NCBI GenBank assembly: GCA_022478985.1
Contig: JAKSZP010009584.1
Coordinates: 23,688 to 87,687 of the forward strand
Source: Massospora cicadina
Lineage: Eukaryota; Entomophthoromycota; Entomophthoromycetes; Entomophthorales; Entomophthoraceae
DNA length: 64,000 nt
Direction of reading: 5' to 3'
The notes under the pieces are model-generated. The model was not told where the DNA came from. It did not search any database and saw nothing but the letters and a program-made list of their open reading frames with translations. The position numbers were made by a program, and so were the translations under genes. How positions within the stretch are numbered: position 1 is the stretch's first letter; the number at the start of each line of letters is the position of its first letter. Of the stretch, positions 9,967-21,009 are shown in pieces.

Positions 9967-10431
9967 TGTCGCGATTCCAATATGACTGGACAATAAGCCC
10001 TAAGTCAATATGGCGGAATGTAAGGAATCCGCTGGAATCAAACCAGTACTGATAATTTAAGCGCATCAAAATGAGGCATTCAGTGAATTAAGAGGATTTA
10101 TGACAAGATTCAATACAAATAAGAATAAGTTGAAAAGGAAAGCAGAATAGAAGAGTACCAAGCTGAGGACACATCCAGATGAGGAACTGAGGTATAAAGA
10201 GTCTGATGGAAGATAAAAGGTTTAGAGGTTTTTATGAGAAGGAGAGCACAGATAAAACCTGCGATTATATTATAATAAAAAGTGGAAATAAGGGGCGATA
10301 GCTCCATAAATATTTTATTAAGTTTATTATATAGTTAGCAATCTTCACATCATCCAATTTGGTTGCTCAGTGGCTCATACCCTGTGCAAAACCAAATCGG
10401 TGGAATTGAGACCCAACGCTGAGAATTAACA
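9967..10431 (+). repeat. E1 3' LTR
   Basis: Starts TGTCGCGATTCC, ends GAGAATTAACA, then CCCCC target duplication. It is preceded by the purine-rich AAGGAGTGGGTAG (9954-9966), the likely polypurine tract. Confidence 0.95.
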
Positions 10432-10436
10432 CCCCC

Positions 10437-11778
10437 TATTAAAGCTATCAGCGAAAGATACTGATGGGATGAACCAGAAATGAGATAGTTGTACAAGGAG
10501 ATAATGGTATCCTGCAAGTGATGACTACAAGCTTCTCAGAAGCTGAAGCAGAATGAGTGATGGAAGCTGGTAGAGGCTGGAAGCTTCATGGCCCAATTTC
10601 AAAGAACTTGACTGGAAAAGTGAAGAGCATAAGTGGCGATATCCCGATCTAGGATGTTCTCAAGATAGGAAGGATTCAGCACTATGGATAAAGCCTCAGT
10701 GACTTGGGCCCTCAATTATGCATAGGGGAGTTCAAAATGAATGCTGTTGCCAATGGTGAGTTCAGTGACCAAGTAAGCTGGCTTGTAATACTGTCCAAGT
10801 CAGAAGAGGAACTCAGGAAGAAAGTCTGACCCAGCAAGAAAAGAATGATCAAGATTGAAGGACATTTTTTCAGGAGCATCAACGATGATGTTAGGAACAT
10901 CTGCAAAAGGAGCCAAAGACAGGAGAGTTTTGAAATCCAACTATGGAATTGATGACAGAGAAAGGATCAGCCGTGAGTCATTAAAGATGATTGCTAGCCT
11001 GATTTCAGAAGGGTTGGTTACCGTTTCCAGTAATACATGGAAAGACTAGCCACTGGTGCCAGAATAGGCATATGAGTCCTGGAAGGACCGTAGAAAAGGT
11101 TCCGTCATGCAGCCCAACTCATCTGCTGGAAGAGCCAAAGATCTTGATCAGACAAAAAGTTTAGCAGCTGTTGGTACCACGACTCAGAATTTAACATATG
11201 TGCTAGATGTGAGGGGGTATGTCAGACTTATATGATAGTCAACATTATGCACTCTACGATCAATTAAGTTCCAATTTTGGAGAAATTAATATCAAAATTA
11301 GTGGGATAAGCTCTCCAGAGAAGAATTAAGAATGAGATGAGCCAAGAGGTTATACTAAGAAAATAACAAGGGTGTACATAAATGAGCATCCTTAATTGGG
11401 CCATGAAATTAATATTGATGGCAAGAGTCTCCTGTCTAGGATGAGGAGAAAATAAGGAAATCAAGGAAGCTGGACCAAGAATCCTGAATATGACAGTGGG
11501 TCATATGCCCTGATAGGAAATCCAGATCCCAGGAAAAAATATCATCACAAGTAAATTGATTATCCCAGCACAAAATTAGATCATGGGAATCGCTCTCTGA
11601 GTAGGCAGTAGCGAGGAGGAAGAGGAAGAGATCCGCATGCTGAAGGTCAACACAAGCAGCGTTGAGTATTAACGATTATACTCTGCTTGAGCAAATGAAG
11701 TATTTGACCAAGTGTCCGAAGCAATGTTCTCCTACCCCAGTCCTTTTCTCACTGGAAATCTATTCAAGAGGGGGGATG
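10437..11778 (+). pseudogene. D1 post-integrase coding region (unrecognised)
   Basis: Continuation of D1 after E1. It lies downstream of integrase and upstream of the 3' LTR, where many gypsy elements have only a short UTR. Two frames look coding and are shared with D2. One reads MSDGSW-RLEASWPNF (about 10555-10600). The other reads SKSEEELRKKV, then TMMLGTSAKGAKDRRVLKSN (10800-10940, open to 11049). The mix of charged and coiled-coil-like residues resembles a structural protein, but I do not recognise it. From 11050 to 11660 stops are dense. 11764-11778 (AAGAGGGGGGATG core) is the polypurine tract before the LTR. Confidence 0.5.
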
Positions 11779-13112
11779 TGTTGGGATTTTTTCCCATATT
11801 CCCAGCCGGCTAGATTACCAGGAATTGCTAGGGGACAATTCCCTAATGCGAGGTGAGTTGGAAATCAGTTGACTCTGATTTCAGGCTAACAATGTTTGGG
11901 GGATTTTAGGTTATTCGCCTGGTCAGATCTGTCAGGGATCAATCCAGAAGAATGCTTAAGATCTTTTTGGGCAGAGTTGCCAACAAAATATGGGCAACTG
12001 ATAGTTGATTAACTATCAGGTGTACCAATTGGGATCAGTTGGGTTTCATCACTGACTGATTGGAAATGTAAGGAGTAAGTTGTGAGATGAGTGATGCCAT
12101 CTACAACTAGAAAATTAATCAGTTGGTTCATGACCTGCCCTAATAGGAAACAAATCCCATTACCTAAGCAGGTCGCTTGCCAAATATGATTGGTTCACTT
12201 GGATCAAGAGGAAAACGTTAGGGAAATGTTTACAACTCTTTCCATTTTAGGTCTCAAGGATACTCAATGATAGATTCCTAGCCATGATAGGGAAGACTAT
12301 CACTGATGAGATGAGGATAGGTGATTCAATGGCAACGGCTGCCATTTCATTATGAAGGTGTCAACCAAGGGTTGAGCACCGAATCCCTCACTATAAATTC
12401 TCTAGAATTCACTATAACAAAAAAAGACAGTTTGGAAGAGATAAAGATCAGCTCGACTTTTTATTTGGTTTCACCCGTTCTGAGGTTGATACAGGTTATA
12501 AGGATTTAATCGACCAGGTGACCAAGGTCCTTGTATGGCAGGAAGCCATGAGAAGACACACTTTATGATATAATAAAGAGAAACACACAAAATATACAGT
12601 AAATATACTAGTTTAGTACAGAGTTTAACAGAGTCTATTAAAGAGTATACAGTAGATATACCACCTCAGTACACTATCAGCTTTCATTTGTTCTAATATT
12701 TCTCAGGGATATTATTGCTGTGTGCAATAATTGATTGACTCTTTAAGGAAAAGAGTAAGGATCTGAGTGGAGATCCAGAGAAGAAGCAGAATAGAATCGG
12801 AGATTGCTGTCAACTGTATGTTGAACAGGAGAAACTGTCAACGGGAATCTAAGAGAAGATCAGGTTGTATGGTATGAGGGAATGAATCCCTATTTTGAGA
12901 CATCAAAAGTATTTCAAGCGGAGATACTGGCTGAGCGTTGGGACGAGATCTAGGACTTCCATTCAACTATGGATAATAGTCATCATACTATTATCAACTG
13001 ATTATATCAACTATCATACAATGCAGATGAATTACACAAAACTGAACCTGTACAAGTAATAAGTTTATAGGGGTTATTGGCCAAAGATAATCATCACCCA
13101 TAAATTTTTACA
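11779..13112 (+). repeat. D1 3' LTR (about 1.33 kb)
   Basis: Starts TGTTGGGATTTTTTCCC immediately after a polypurine tract and ends TAAATTTTTACA. It aligns with 58439-59568 (D2 5' LTR), for example over CCATATTCCCAGCC, GCAGAGTTGCCAACAAAATA and TTACCTAAGCAGGTCGCTTG. It is about 200 bp longer than the D2 copy, mainly from a stretch around 12560-12680 rich in ATACAGTA-like short repeats. Confidence 0.85.
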
Positions 13113-13439
13113 AAGAGGATACTGGCCTTACCTTAAGATATATAAGTTGAGGTGGGTATTTATAACAGCAAACTGTTTGCAACGCTTCAAATTTAACTTA
13201 TCAAAACAAGAATAAAACTATTATCTCATCATTGGGTAGCTTACCAAATATAGGTTCCCACAAAAATTTGTAGGGGTTGAACTATATAAACTCTAAAAAG
13301 CTATGGAAACTTAACCAATCTGAGCTCCAGGGCTACTCCTCATTACCTTCCTATAGCGCTGGCAAAAGGGTGGCCGTTATTGCGTAATACTAAGGATAGA
13401 GATGATATGATAATATTCTTTAACTGATTTGGTTAACTC
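13113..13439 (+). other. Unassigned, AT-rich
   Basis: Between the D1 LTR end and the A2 repeat. No frame over 60 codons and no match to other repeats in the window that I can see. It may be old unique or fully decayed repeat sequence. Confidence 0.4.
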
Positions 13440-14030
13440 ACTTATAATTGTTGTTTATAAGTCTTTGGTATCTCCCCTAGAAAGTTACCCTTTTATGTTC
13501 ATTGTTTGTTAAGCATTCGGTCTAATAGTTTCACCTAATGTCAAGTAAGTGCCATTAACTCTCTCATTTCCTGAGAGGCAGTAGGGATGACCAACCACAC
13601 AACCAGGGAACAACCTACCAGCAGGAGGGATAACAGAGCACCATGAAAGGTGCCAACACCCAAGAGCCAGGGAGAGGGTATACAAACTGATATAAATACC
13701 CAACTAGGTAAAAAATGCAAGAACCTGGTTGGACCCCAAGGAGGAGTCTAGCACCTAGTGGAGGTCCATGTCAAGGATCTTTGGGCCCTCAATGCACAGG
13801 GGTCCAAGTTCCACCCAGGGGAAACAGGATTGGATAATATTTTGGAAAGGATATAGAGGCCTATATTATTTGAGACCTCCTCCAGGAGGTCCACAAAGAG
13901 ATCCAACCAGTTACTTATTTAAATAAGTGTAATGGGGTTTATTATAAACAAGTTGACCAAAAAGAAGGTTGGTCACAAAAAATGGTTATTATAAATTGGT
14001 AGGAATCATCCTCTATTGGGTGAGGCGCTG
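13440..14030 (-). repeat. A2: A-type LTR-like repeat, left part
   Basis: Co-linear with 2240-2780 of A1. Shared marks are TAACTCTCTCATTTCCTGAG, CCAACCACACAACCAGGGAAC and GACCTCCTCCAGGAGGTCC (A1 has ACCTCCTCAAAGAGGTCC). No gag or pol adjoins it, so it is a lone LTR-like copy. It is cut at 14030 by solo LTR B2 and resumes at 16716. The left boundary is approximate. Confidence 0.6.
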
Positions 14031-14542
14031 TGTCAGACAATTTATGTCTTAACATCAGTAAAAGAATGTTAAAGGTAAGAATAGTTCTGACTCACCAAAT
14101 ACAATCACCCAGTTACATGTCCAATCTTTTTTTATATAGCTTTGAACAAAAATAGTGCCAATATTGGTCAAAAGACCCTGACCAATTCTCAGTGGAACCC
14201 CACAAATTGAAGTAAATTTTTTATGAATATAAAAATAGGCAAAACCACTAAATTTGGCATCCAGATTGCCCCATTCATGCAATAAAACCAAGGAAGTCCA
14301 TCAGAGGTTCCTCAACGGGCCACATCTAGTCCAAAGCCAACACCTTAAGCAGGGGCTACCCAATTATATAGGCTGGGCAGGGGCCCCCAAGATGCAATAG
14401 TTTTGCTAATGGGGATTGGCTAAAATATAATAAGCCATTACCCCACAGGTATGTCTTACCCTAAAAATGACTCCCATTGGTTGTTCAGCCAAAATGAAAT
14501 GAGTTTTCTGAGTTTTATAGGCTACATTCTCATATTTCCTAA

Positions 14543-16460
14543 ATAACTTCTCTTCCCACTTGACGTAACTTTCTGAGCCAAATTATACAAATTTAAAAAC
14601 AAATTGTATTTGCCCATAGTAGTTTCACTCCAATGTCATCAGATTCTCCGCCAGCTGCTCCAGCGTGGGGCAGCGGCGAAACTCCCCCTGCCATTTTCCG
14701 TCTGGCAGGAAAACGCGCTAGGACTGGTTCACCCAGTTATTCCAAACCCATGGGCCATTTTGTTCCGCCCAAGGACCTGGACGCCCACCTTGCTTGTACC
14801 CAAGTGGTACCACGGTGCCCCCTAGTACTCCCCCAGAGCAACATGCGCTACAGACTAAGGGTTGAATATGGGAAACTATTCCCATACCACTACAAAGCCA
14901 TTATCAAAATGGCACAGGCGGTAATGATACCCGCCAAAATTTTATTGATTTCTGCCCCTACAAGGGGTATTTCAACCTTGGCTTCACCTGCAAAGCTGAT
15001 GCTGCCACTGTGCCCCTGATATTCCAGGGCACCCCTCTCCCCACAACTTGGACTTGGCTCCCAGCAGACACCACTTTGGTGGTCCAGTTTGCTGGCCTGC
15101 CCACCCACCTCCCCCTGAAGTGCTCCACCAGGAGCTGATGGCCAGTTTGGCAGCCTATGGCTCCAACCCCATCCTACAATTTGTGGTCCCAAATGGGGCC
15201 GCACGACTTGCTGGGCCTTGGGCATATGCCACAATAAGCCCTGAATTTAGTAAAATTGCAGCAGCAATTCCACCGCACACCGTTATTCCCTAAGCGCCTG
15301 ACCATCTGTTATGATCCCGCGTCAAGGGTGGGAGGACAATCTGTCCATCATATTTTGAGTCAGACCACTCAAAATGCAAATGCCCCTACTCAACTATGTC
15401 AGATGGATCAGATGACTCATCCGCCAACCTCCAATCTGATGCCCACCCTGTACAAGTTCAGGTATTGGGCACAATCCTACCTCCTCCACCCCCAAAGCCT
15501 GTTGCTGCAGCTGCACCTGCAGCCACCAATCAGCCTCCTCCTCATCCCAATGCCATAAATAATCACTTCAACCAAACATTGGATTGTATCCCAGTTTGAT
15601 CCCATGCGTCTGCAAATGAATCAAACAAACCTCAACCGTACGCTGATTCCCCAATTTAATTCAACCAAAACCCATGGGAAATATTGAATAAAATTGACAA
15701 ATCAGGTAACAACATTGAAGAACCATTACTGCAAGTCGAGTGGCTCTGTAACGCAGAATGGGATGCAAAATTCCCACCTCAGAAATATGTCCCACAACCC
15801 AACGCCAAACTGTTCTACAGCGACCACTAGCTCGCAGTAGAAGAAGCTGCCACACCAGATTGCCATCCGCTCCACAAAGCTGCCACCAAATCTGTGGCTG
15901 CACTCGCAGGAGGAATTCCACCTCACGTTATTCATAAAGATCTTACTGCACAAAGTAAGATCAACATGAAAACTTTACACAAAAATGTCACTGAAGCCAT
16001 CCAGAACGTGGTAACAGTAGAACGGAGTCTGAAAGCAAAAATAACTTGAACCAACATTGCCACATTTGTTAAATTCCCAGACGCCCACCTCAAAGCTGAA
16101 GACACTTTGGGCAAATACATCGCTGGTATTATGATGGCTGGCAACTACTCAGAAGTTCCAATCATCAAGGATATTGAACCCCATACTGCCAATGCCCCCA
16201 CACCCCTACTATCTGCCTTAACATGCACCCTACTCTGGGATGAGATGGATGCAGCCAAAGACGAGCCCCCTGATCCCCCCTCCCCATCCACCATGGAGGG
16301 ATAGCAGTATTTGCTACCCACCTGGTTGGATATTTGTTAGGTATGATTTAATCAATCCATCCATTTTGGGCGTTTTGTTTGAATCATTAATTTTTTATTA
16401 TGATTTTAGTTTTAGTTTGGTAATATCCATCCCCTGGTTGGCTTACCTCAGTTAAATAAA
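14543..16460 (+). mobile_element. N1: LINE-like non-autonomous insertion
   Basis: Inserted in solo LTR B2. Flanked by ATTCTCATATTTCCTAA (14526-14542) and ATTCTCATATTCCCTAA (16461-16477): a 17-bp target duplication with one mismatch, too long for LTR or most DNA transposons but typical of LINE machinery. The right end finishes in GTTAAATAAA, a short A-rich tail. It has no LTRs, no RT and no terminal inverted repeat. An about 90-bp 5' leader precedes an ATG at 14633, and one decayed gene fills the rest. It is more GC-rich than its surroundings. Alternative: a processed pseudogene of a host gene. Confidence 0.75.
14633..16304 (+). pseudogene. N1 gene: possible LINE ORF1-like protein
   Basis: Starts with ATG at 14633 (SSDSPPAAPAWGSGETPP) and can be followed through at least three frame changes to TAG at 16302-16304. 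Mid-section: LPQSNMRYRLRVEYGKLFPY, then in another frame YFNLGFTCKADAATVPLIFQ and LVVQFAGLPTHLPLKCSTRS, then MASLAAYGSNPILQFVVPNG. A proline run (LPPPPPKPVAAAAPAATNQP, about 15470) precedes a charged helical tail with two point stops (about 15829 and 16048). G-x-x-x-LGF-x-K-(E/A)DA followed by a basic stretch, L-P-T and L-x-x-Y-G resembles L1 ORF1 (GWLDLGFINKEAADKAAAV, FLPTTVKRAI, LTVYGEI). That homology is by eye only. No zinc knuckle was seen. Confidence 0.5.
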
Positions 16461-16715
16461 ATTCTCATATTCCCTAATTTGGATCAGTCTAAGCTATTCC
16501 AAATTTATTATTAAATTTCCCTTAACTCTCAAAATAGTCTAAATACTAAATGGTTAGATATCAAAAGGGTTCATTTTTTATGGTTGACAATAGTAAACTT
16601 TATCAAAATCAACATTTTGGATATTTAGTGTTTTTATATTTTTATTATCTAAAACCCTTATGTGGATCTTAGCACTTATCAGCACCAGCAAGCAAAAAAC
16701 AGCTGGATTCTAACA

Positions 16716-17110
16716 CACTGTACTAATCTAACTGATAAGCAACTTCCCATCAATGTCATACTGTAGCTTGAGTAAGTTCACACCTGGGTGATTGACTGAA
16801 GTTTATTTTGTAGAATTAGCATATTATAGCTTGAATGGGGCTTAGAGCCCCAATCTCTGACTAGATGTAATAGCTCATTTTAATTCTCCATATCACTGGA
16901 CATTTTACACCATGTAAGTAACACTCATCTAACCATCATGTGCATCCCCAGAACTAACTTGGGCATAGCTTGCTTTACCCAGCATTAAAATAGGGTATAC
17001 TTCAGGTCTGGAAGGCCTGCCAACTTGGTCCTCATGGCTGCATCCTGCTCAGCATTATTTGTACCATTTGTCACCACAACTATGCCATTCAACTATGACC
17101 TCTATACTGA
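16716..17110 (-). repeat. A2: A-type LTR-like repeat, right part
   Basis: Continues A2 after B2 and aligns with 2800-3165 of A1. Marks are GATAAGCAACTTCCCATCAA, GGTGATTGACTGAAG, then AACTTGGGCATAGCTTGCTT and TATACTTCAGGTCTGG. The alignment fades near 17110. Confidence 0.6.
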
Positions 17111-17983
17111 TCATGTCTCTTGATGACTATTCAACATAGCAGCTTGTTGACCCACCTGATATCAAGCCCTCGCCATCTATAGTGTTGATTGGCTGGTGAG
17201 TGCCAAACCCTAGTAAAATCCTACCTGGGCATCTAATAATCCAGAACCTCTGCTATCTGGCAGGCATGACAAGTGCTCTAACAGCAGAAACTTAATCTGG
17301 AACTGTGTAGGCTGAAGTGTGGTGGGTATCAGTGCCCAGATAGCCTCTAGTCACCTGTGCAGTTATATATTAGGACTATAGCCTATGCCCACACAATGGT
17401 AGGCCCACTGGTCTACCTTCATTCTGCTGGGTGGGTAGGATAATGTATACACATAGCAGATCATATTTTAGACTGGTGCTGATTGAATGAGGGGCTCTTG
17501 GACTTTCTATTCATCCATACAAACTGAACCTAGAGTAATTAAACTTTATAAATATAGATGCACTCTCAAATAGTTTAATATAAGTGGGCTCATACTTTAT
17601 TGGAGAAGTAGAGTTCGGAAGAGTTCAGGATATGGAGCTATGGTATATAACAGCCTAAAAATACAACCTCGCATGAGCTAGATAGATTGTTCATGGCTTA
17701 GGCATGGTGAGCTTAGTAGATCCATAACATCTAATGACTCAATTGCCTGTGATTGGAAAACCTAAAATTATAAAAAATTTTCAAAGTATTTTTATCATTT
17801 TGTTTAGTACCTTTGTCTTGATTGTACACTCTTATCTGGGATATCAGTCTGTGACTGCATATGCACCAGATTTACAATTCTTAGCCTGGAAATATCTATG
17901 TATAATCTTTTGACCATTACTCTACAATTGGTATTTTACCTAATTGTGGCCTAATTTAGTATCCTGATTTTAAAAAACTAAGG
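17111..17983 (+). other. Unassigned stretch
   Basis: No open frame over 60 codons, no recognisable motif and no second copy in the window. It may be further A-type repeat or old unique DNA. Confidence 0.35.
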
Positions 17984-19203
17984 TGTAAGCCCAGGGAAAC
18001 GTCCCCTCTGCATGGACTGGGTGATTTTCCCATTTCCTAACAAAAAGGGTCTGAAGAGGGCAGATGTACCCCTCGTCACACAGGGCAACCTCCCATGTTT
18101 AGACGAGCGCTAGTAAAAGCCCTCCCTTTGAAGATTCCTCCTCCAGTTCCTATGCTTGCCTCCACCAAGTTAGTTTGCTGAATAGAGGAAATCTGTGCAG
18201 AAAACATCGGAAACTGTAATCCCCACAAGATGGATGGACTTTATAAAGATGATGGCGCTGAATCCTCAAACCCAAAGCCAAAATGTCTTATTTCTATGGG
18301 ATTAAGGCCCGATGGGCGCACACCTCATAGCCAGAAGGGGATAAATAAGAAATTCTCAGACAAGATCACTGATGGAACTGAGCCATCAAGCAGTACAGTT
18401 GCTGACTATAACCTCCTCTCAAATTTGTTGGGCTTTATCCCTGACAGGCATGTATCACCATTGGGGATTGTTGCTGATAATTTGAAACCTTTATTATAAG
18501 AATTGGGTTTGGCAATTGATGGTACCCATTTCGCTAAACAAATGCTCTAGCAACTGGGCATGGGCAGGTTCTTCATCCTAAACCTGTTTCTGACCCGTTA
18601 GGACCGCCCCTATGTGGGGTGGCACTGGGGAATTCCTGTTGCCTGCCAGACAAGATGCTGTTGTGATAACCGTCACAAATGCAGTAAAGCCTTGGGTCAG
18701 GCGTTTGCAGTCAAACTGATAATGACTTGGCCTGCCACTGATTCCCTTAATTTTGGTTCAGATTGAAGTTCTTATTTCCCCCTCCATCGAAAATTTGCCA
18801 GGTTAGGTTGAGATTTGAGGGCCCCGTTTTCTGCTTTGACAAGCTACCAAATCGAACAAAAACAATCAGTTGCATTGCACTGAGGAGATTGTTGGTTGAT
18901 TTCTTTATTTAACTTTTTAATAAAAATCCCTCTGACCCAATTCCAGTTTTACTATGTTCAAATCTAAACTATTCTTCCCAAATATATTTCAACAAATTAC
19001 AGTGCCCGTGGCTGTGTTTACCTGATTCATGGCTAGGTTCTTATACATGACTATGGCTCATGGGCGCTTAATGGTGAGATTCCTTCCTGGTTTCATAACA
19101 TTCGTGCAAGCAGTAGTGCCACTGGCATTCAAGCTTGTATTTTGGGTGCTTCAGCACTTATATTGGCAGGCTGGTCTAAAATTAACATGCTGTCTTTCTG
19201 ACA
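17984..19203 (+). repeat. H1 5' LTR, contains reading-frame remnants
   Basis: Aligns with 23033-24255 along its whole length. A protein-like frame can be traced from the first bases: FPFPNKKGLKRA at about 18028-18063, then an 89-codon open piece at 18230-18499 with LGFIPDRHVSPLGIVADN, then PYVGWHWGIPVACQTR at about 18608. This frame is also visible in the 3' LTR and in the diverged H3 and H4 LTRs. At the far end FWVLQHLYWQAGLKL (19140-19184) crosses into the interior. Confidence 0.85.
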
Positions 19204-19364
19204 TAATTGATCAACCATTATTATTAACCATTTCTGCCCTTATTGTTGAGATGGTCGAGGAAGTGATATTTTCTCTCAGCTGAATAAGGTTGTGAAGAAG
19301 TACTACCATTGCCACAATAGCTTAGTATCTCCCAATTTTTCTTAAGCCCACCCTCCAAAATAGG

Positions 19365-19784
19365 GTGTTCATTCTAGGAGCCGCTGAGGTGGGCTTGGTG
19401 ATAAATCCCAGCTCTGAATCATTGTCCAAATCAATTTCAAATTTCACTGTGGCCCTTGTGCTCATGTTAGTATATTCTGGCATTCTGAATTATAAAGTAT
19501 CTACTCCTTTTATGAACCGTTTAGTTACCCCCTATCCTAGTACAATCTCTTCCTTATCTACAGACTCAACTATAGCTGCAAATAAAAAGAATACGCCTAT
19601 TTTTTTATTGCCAATGAAGATTAGTATCAGAACTCACCACGTGTCCTTTGAGGCCTTGGTGAACATTGAAGAAGCAGGTAATTTTATGAGTGTAGAGCTA
19701 GCCCACCAGTTGGAGCTTGACCTGGACTTGGGTTCTACGGTGATGGTCGCTTCAATGGCATCCCAGAACTCATACCTAGTTTGA
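19365..19784 (+). pseudogene. H1 protease (catalytic Asp lost) with upstream tail
   Basis: 139 open codons. The last 50 read HHVSFEALVNIEEAGNFMSV, which lines up with H2 (ARQVSFEALV-DTGAAGNFMS). In H1 the D-T-G-A site has become N-I-E-E, removing the catalytic aspartate. ELAHQLELDLDLGSTV follows, as in retropepsins of this lineage. Upstream residues are probably the gag C-terminus. I see no zinc knuckle. Confidence 0.8.
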
Positions 19785-19838
19785 CGCCCAATACCTTTCT
19801 CTGTTCACCAGTTTAGCTTTTGCAATTGGTTCTCCGCA

Positions 19839-20760
19839 ATGCTGAACTTGGTGTTTCCAGTAATCTTATGGGTGGGTTGGTGGCGTCAACAGCATGTTAG
19901 AAATCACCTGGAGTCTAATGTGTTGTCATTTGCTAATGACCAGATGGAGGAAGAGTTTCCTTTAGTGGATACCCTTACTAAATCTCAAGGTCACAGTTCT
20001 GTCACATCCCTTGTTTCTCCTGTGGGTCTCCCATTGGATTTCCCTGAGGCATTGATGGGATATCAAAGTATCTTCAATTCTGAGAAGGCAGACCAACTCC
20101 CCCTCATACTAAATTCGGTTTAGGGTTTATAACAATGGTGCAGGTGGTGAATATTAACTGTCCATTGTACCATCATACAGCTGAGGAGGAGGATGCTCTA
20201 AATGCATGGTTGGATGACATGCTTAAGAAAGGGTGGTTGTTCAAAGAGAAGTCACTAGTTGCTTCTCCCATCGTTTTTGCCAATAAGGCCGATGGTTCCC
20301 TTCATCTCTGCATGGATTATGGTCACTTAAATAAAACCACAATACATGATCCTGACCCTTTGCCATTGGCGCAGACTATCAGTCAAGTGATTGCTAAGTC
20401 ATGGGTGTTCTCTAAACTCAATCTTGTTAATGCTTTTAACCAAATTCTGGTGATGGAAGGTCTGGAATGGCTTACTGCTATCCAAACGAAAAGGAGTATT
20501 ACCCAATTTTGAGTAATGACCTTTGGGTTAAAAAACGCACTGGCCACATTCTAAAGAATGATTGATAGTGTTTGGTGATCTCCAATTCACTTTCATGGTC
20601 ACATACATCAATGATATTTAGGTACAATCCCAAATCCCAAATGACACGCAAAATATATTGAAGTTGTAGAAGCTGCCTTGCACAAGGCAGGCCTGTTTGT
20701 CAAAATTTCAAAATGTGAGTTTTATAGGGAGGAGGTTACCTTTTTGGGAATTCTTATCTT
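19839..20760 (+). pseudogene. H1 reverse transcriptase
   Basis: Linker with LPLDFPEALMGYQSIFNSEK and LP (run-up to RT), then ALNAWLDDMLKKGWL, SPIVFANKADGSLHLCMDYG (basic/acidic fingers motif), HDPDPLPLAQTI and VFSKLNLVNAFNQI (catalytic Asp of the palm changed to Asn in K-L-N-L). The YxDD box reads YINDI at about 20610, so one of the two aspartates is Asn. The thumb has VTFLGILI. Frame changes occur at about 20130 and 20570. Confidence 0.85.
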
Positions 20761-21009
20761 AAAATGTGTATGCTATTCCCCCCAACAAGTTGGATGCCAT
20801 CCATGAATCGCCCACTCCAACAACCCAAAAGCATTTAAGAAGCTTCTTGGGCACTAGAATATTCTTAAAAAAATTCTTCCTGCCTTATCCCAGTCAGCCT
20901 CCCCACTTCATCCACTCACGGGTAAGTTTGTCCCCTTTCATTGGACGCCTGAGTGCCAGCAGGCGTTTGAGTAAATTTAAGAGGTGTTTTTGTCTCATCC
21001 TATCCTGAA

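Larger units (their letters stand above)
4300..10431 (+). mobile_element. E1: complete Ty3/gypsy retrotransposon
   Basis: Two LTRs of exactly 465 bp by my boundaries (4300-4764, 9967-10431), each starting TGTC and ending AACA, flank gag, protease, RT, RNase H and integrase in that order. Five C's precede the left LTR (4295-4299) and five follow the right one (10432-10436), giving TSD CCCCC. The flanks rejoin to match D2 around 63470-63480, so the target was element D1. Gag stays in a single frame with only point stops, while pol has several frame changes. The LTRs differ almost entirely by transitions at former CpG sites. It is a dead but well-preserved copy. Confidence 0.95.
14031..16715 (+). 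mobile_element. B2: solo LTR of family B, interrupted by N1
   Basis: Left half 14031-14542 (TGTCAGACAATTT...) and right half 16461-16715 (...GGATTCTAACA) align with the two ends of the B1 LTRs at 45525-46275 and 56293-57038. Together they total 750 bp after removing the internal target duplication, against 751 and 746 bp in B1. Flanking pentamers are CGCTG (14026-14030) and CACTG (16716-16720), one CpG-type transition apart, so this is a solo LTR left by recombination. Its host is the A2 repeat. A TATA-like TTATATAGGCT at 14364-14374 matches the position in B1. Confidence 0.88.

Noticed and set aside
4300..10431. Repeat-induced point mutation of the CpA type
   Set aside because: The LTR differences I could polarise with E2 are at former CpG sites on both strands. 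CpA-type change cannot be excluded without counts.
18230..18499. 89-codon frame as a stand-alone host gene
   Set aside because: It lies wholly within the H1 5' LTR and recurs in the 3' LTR. It is treated as part of the LTR frame.
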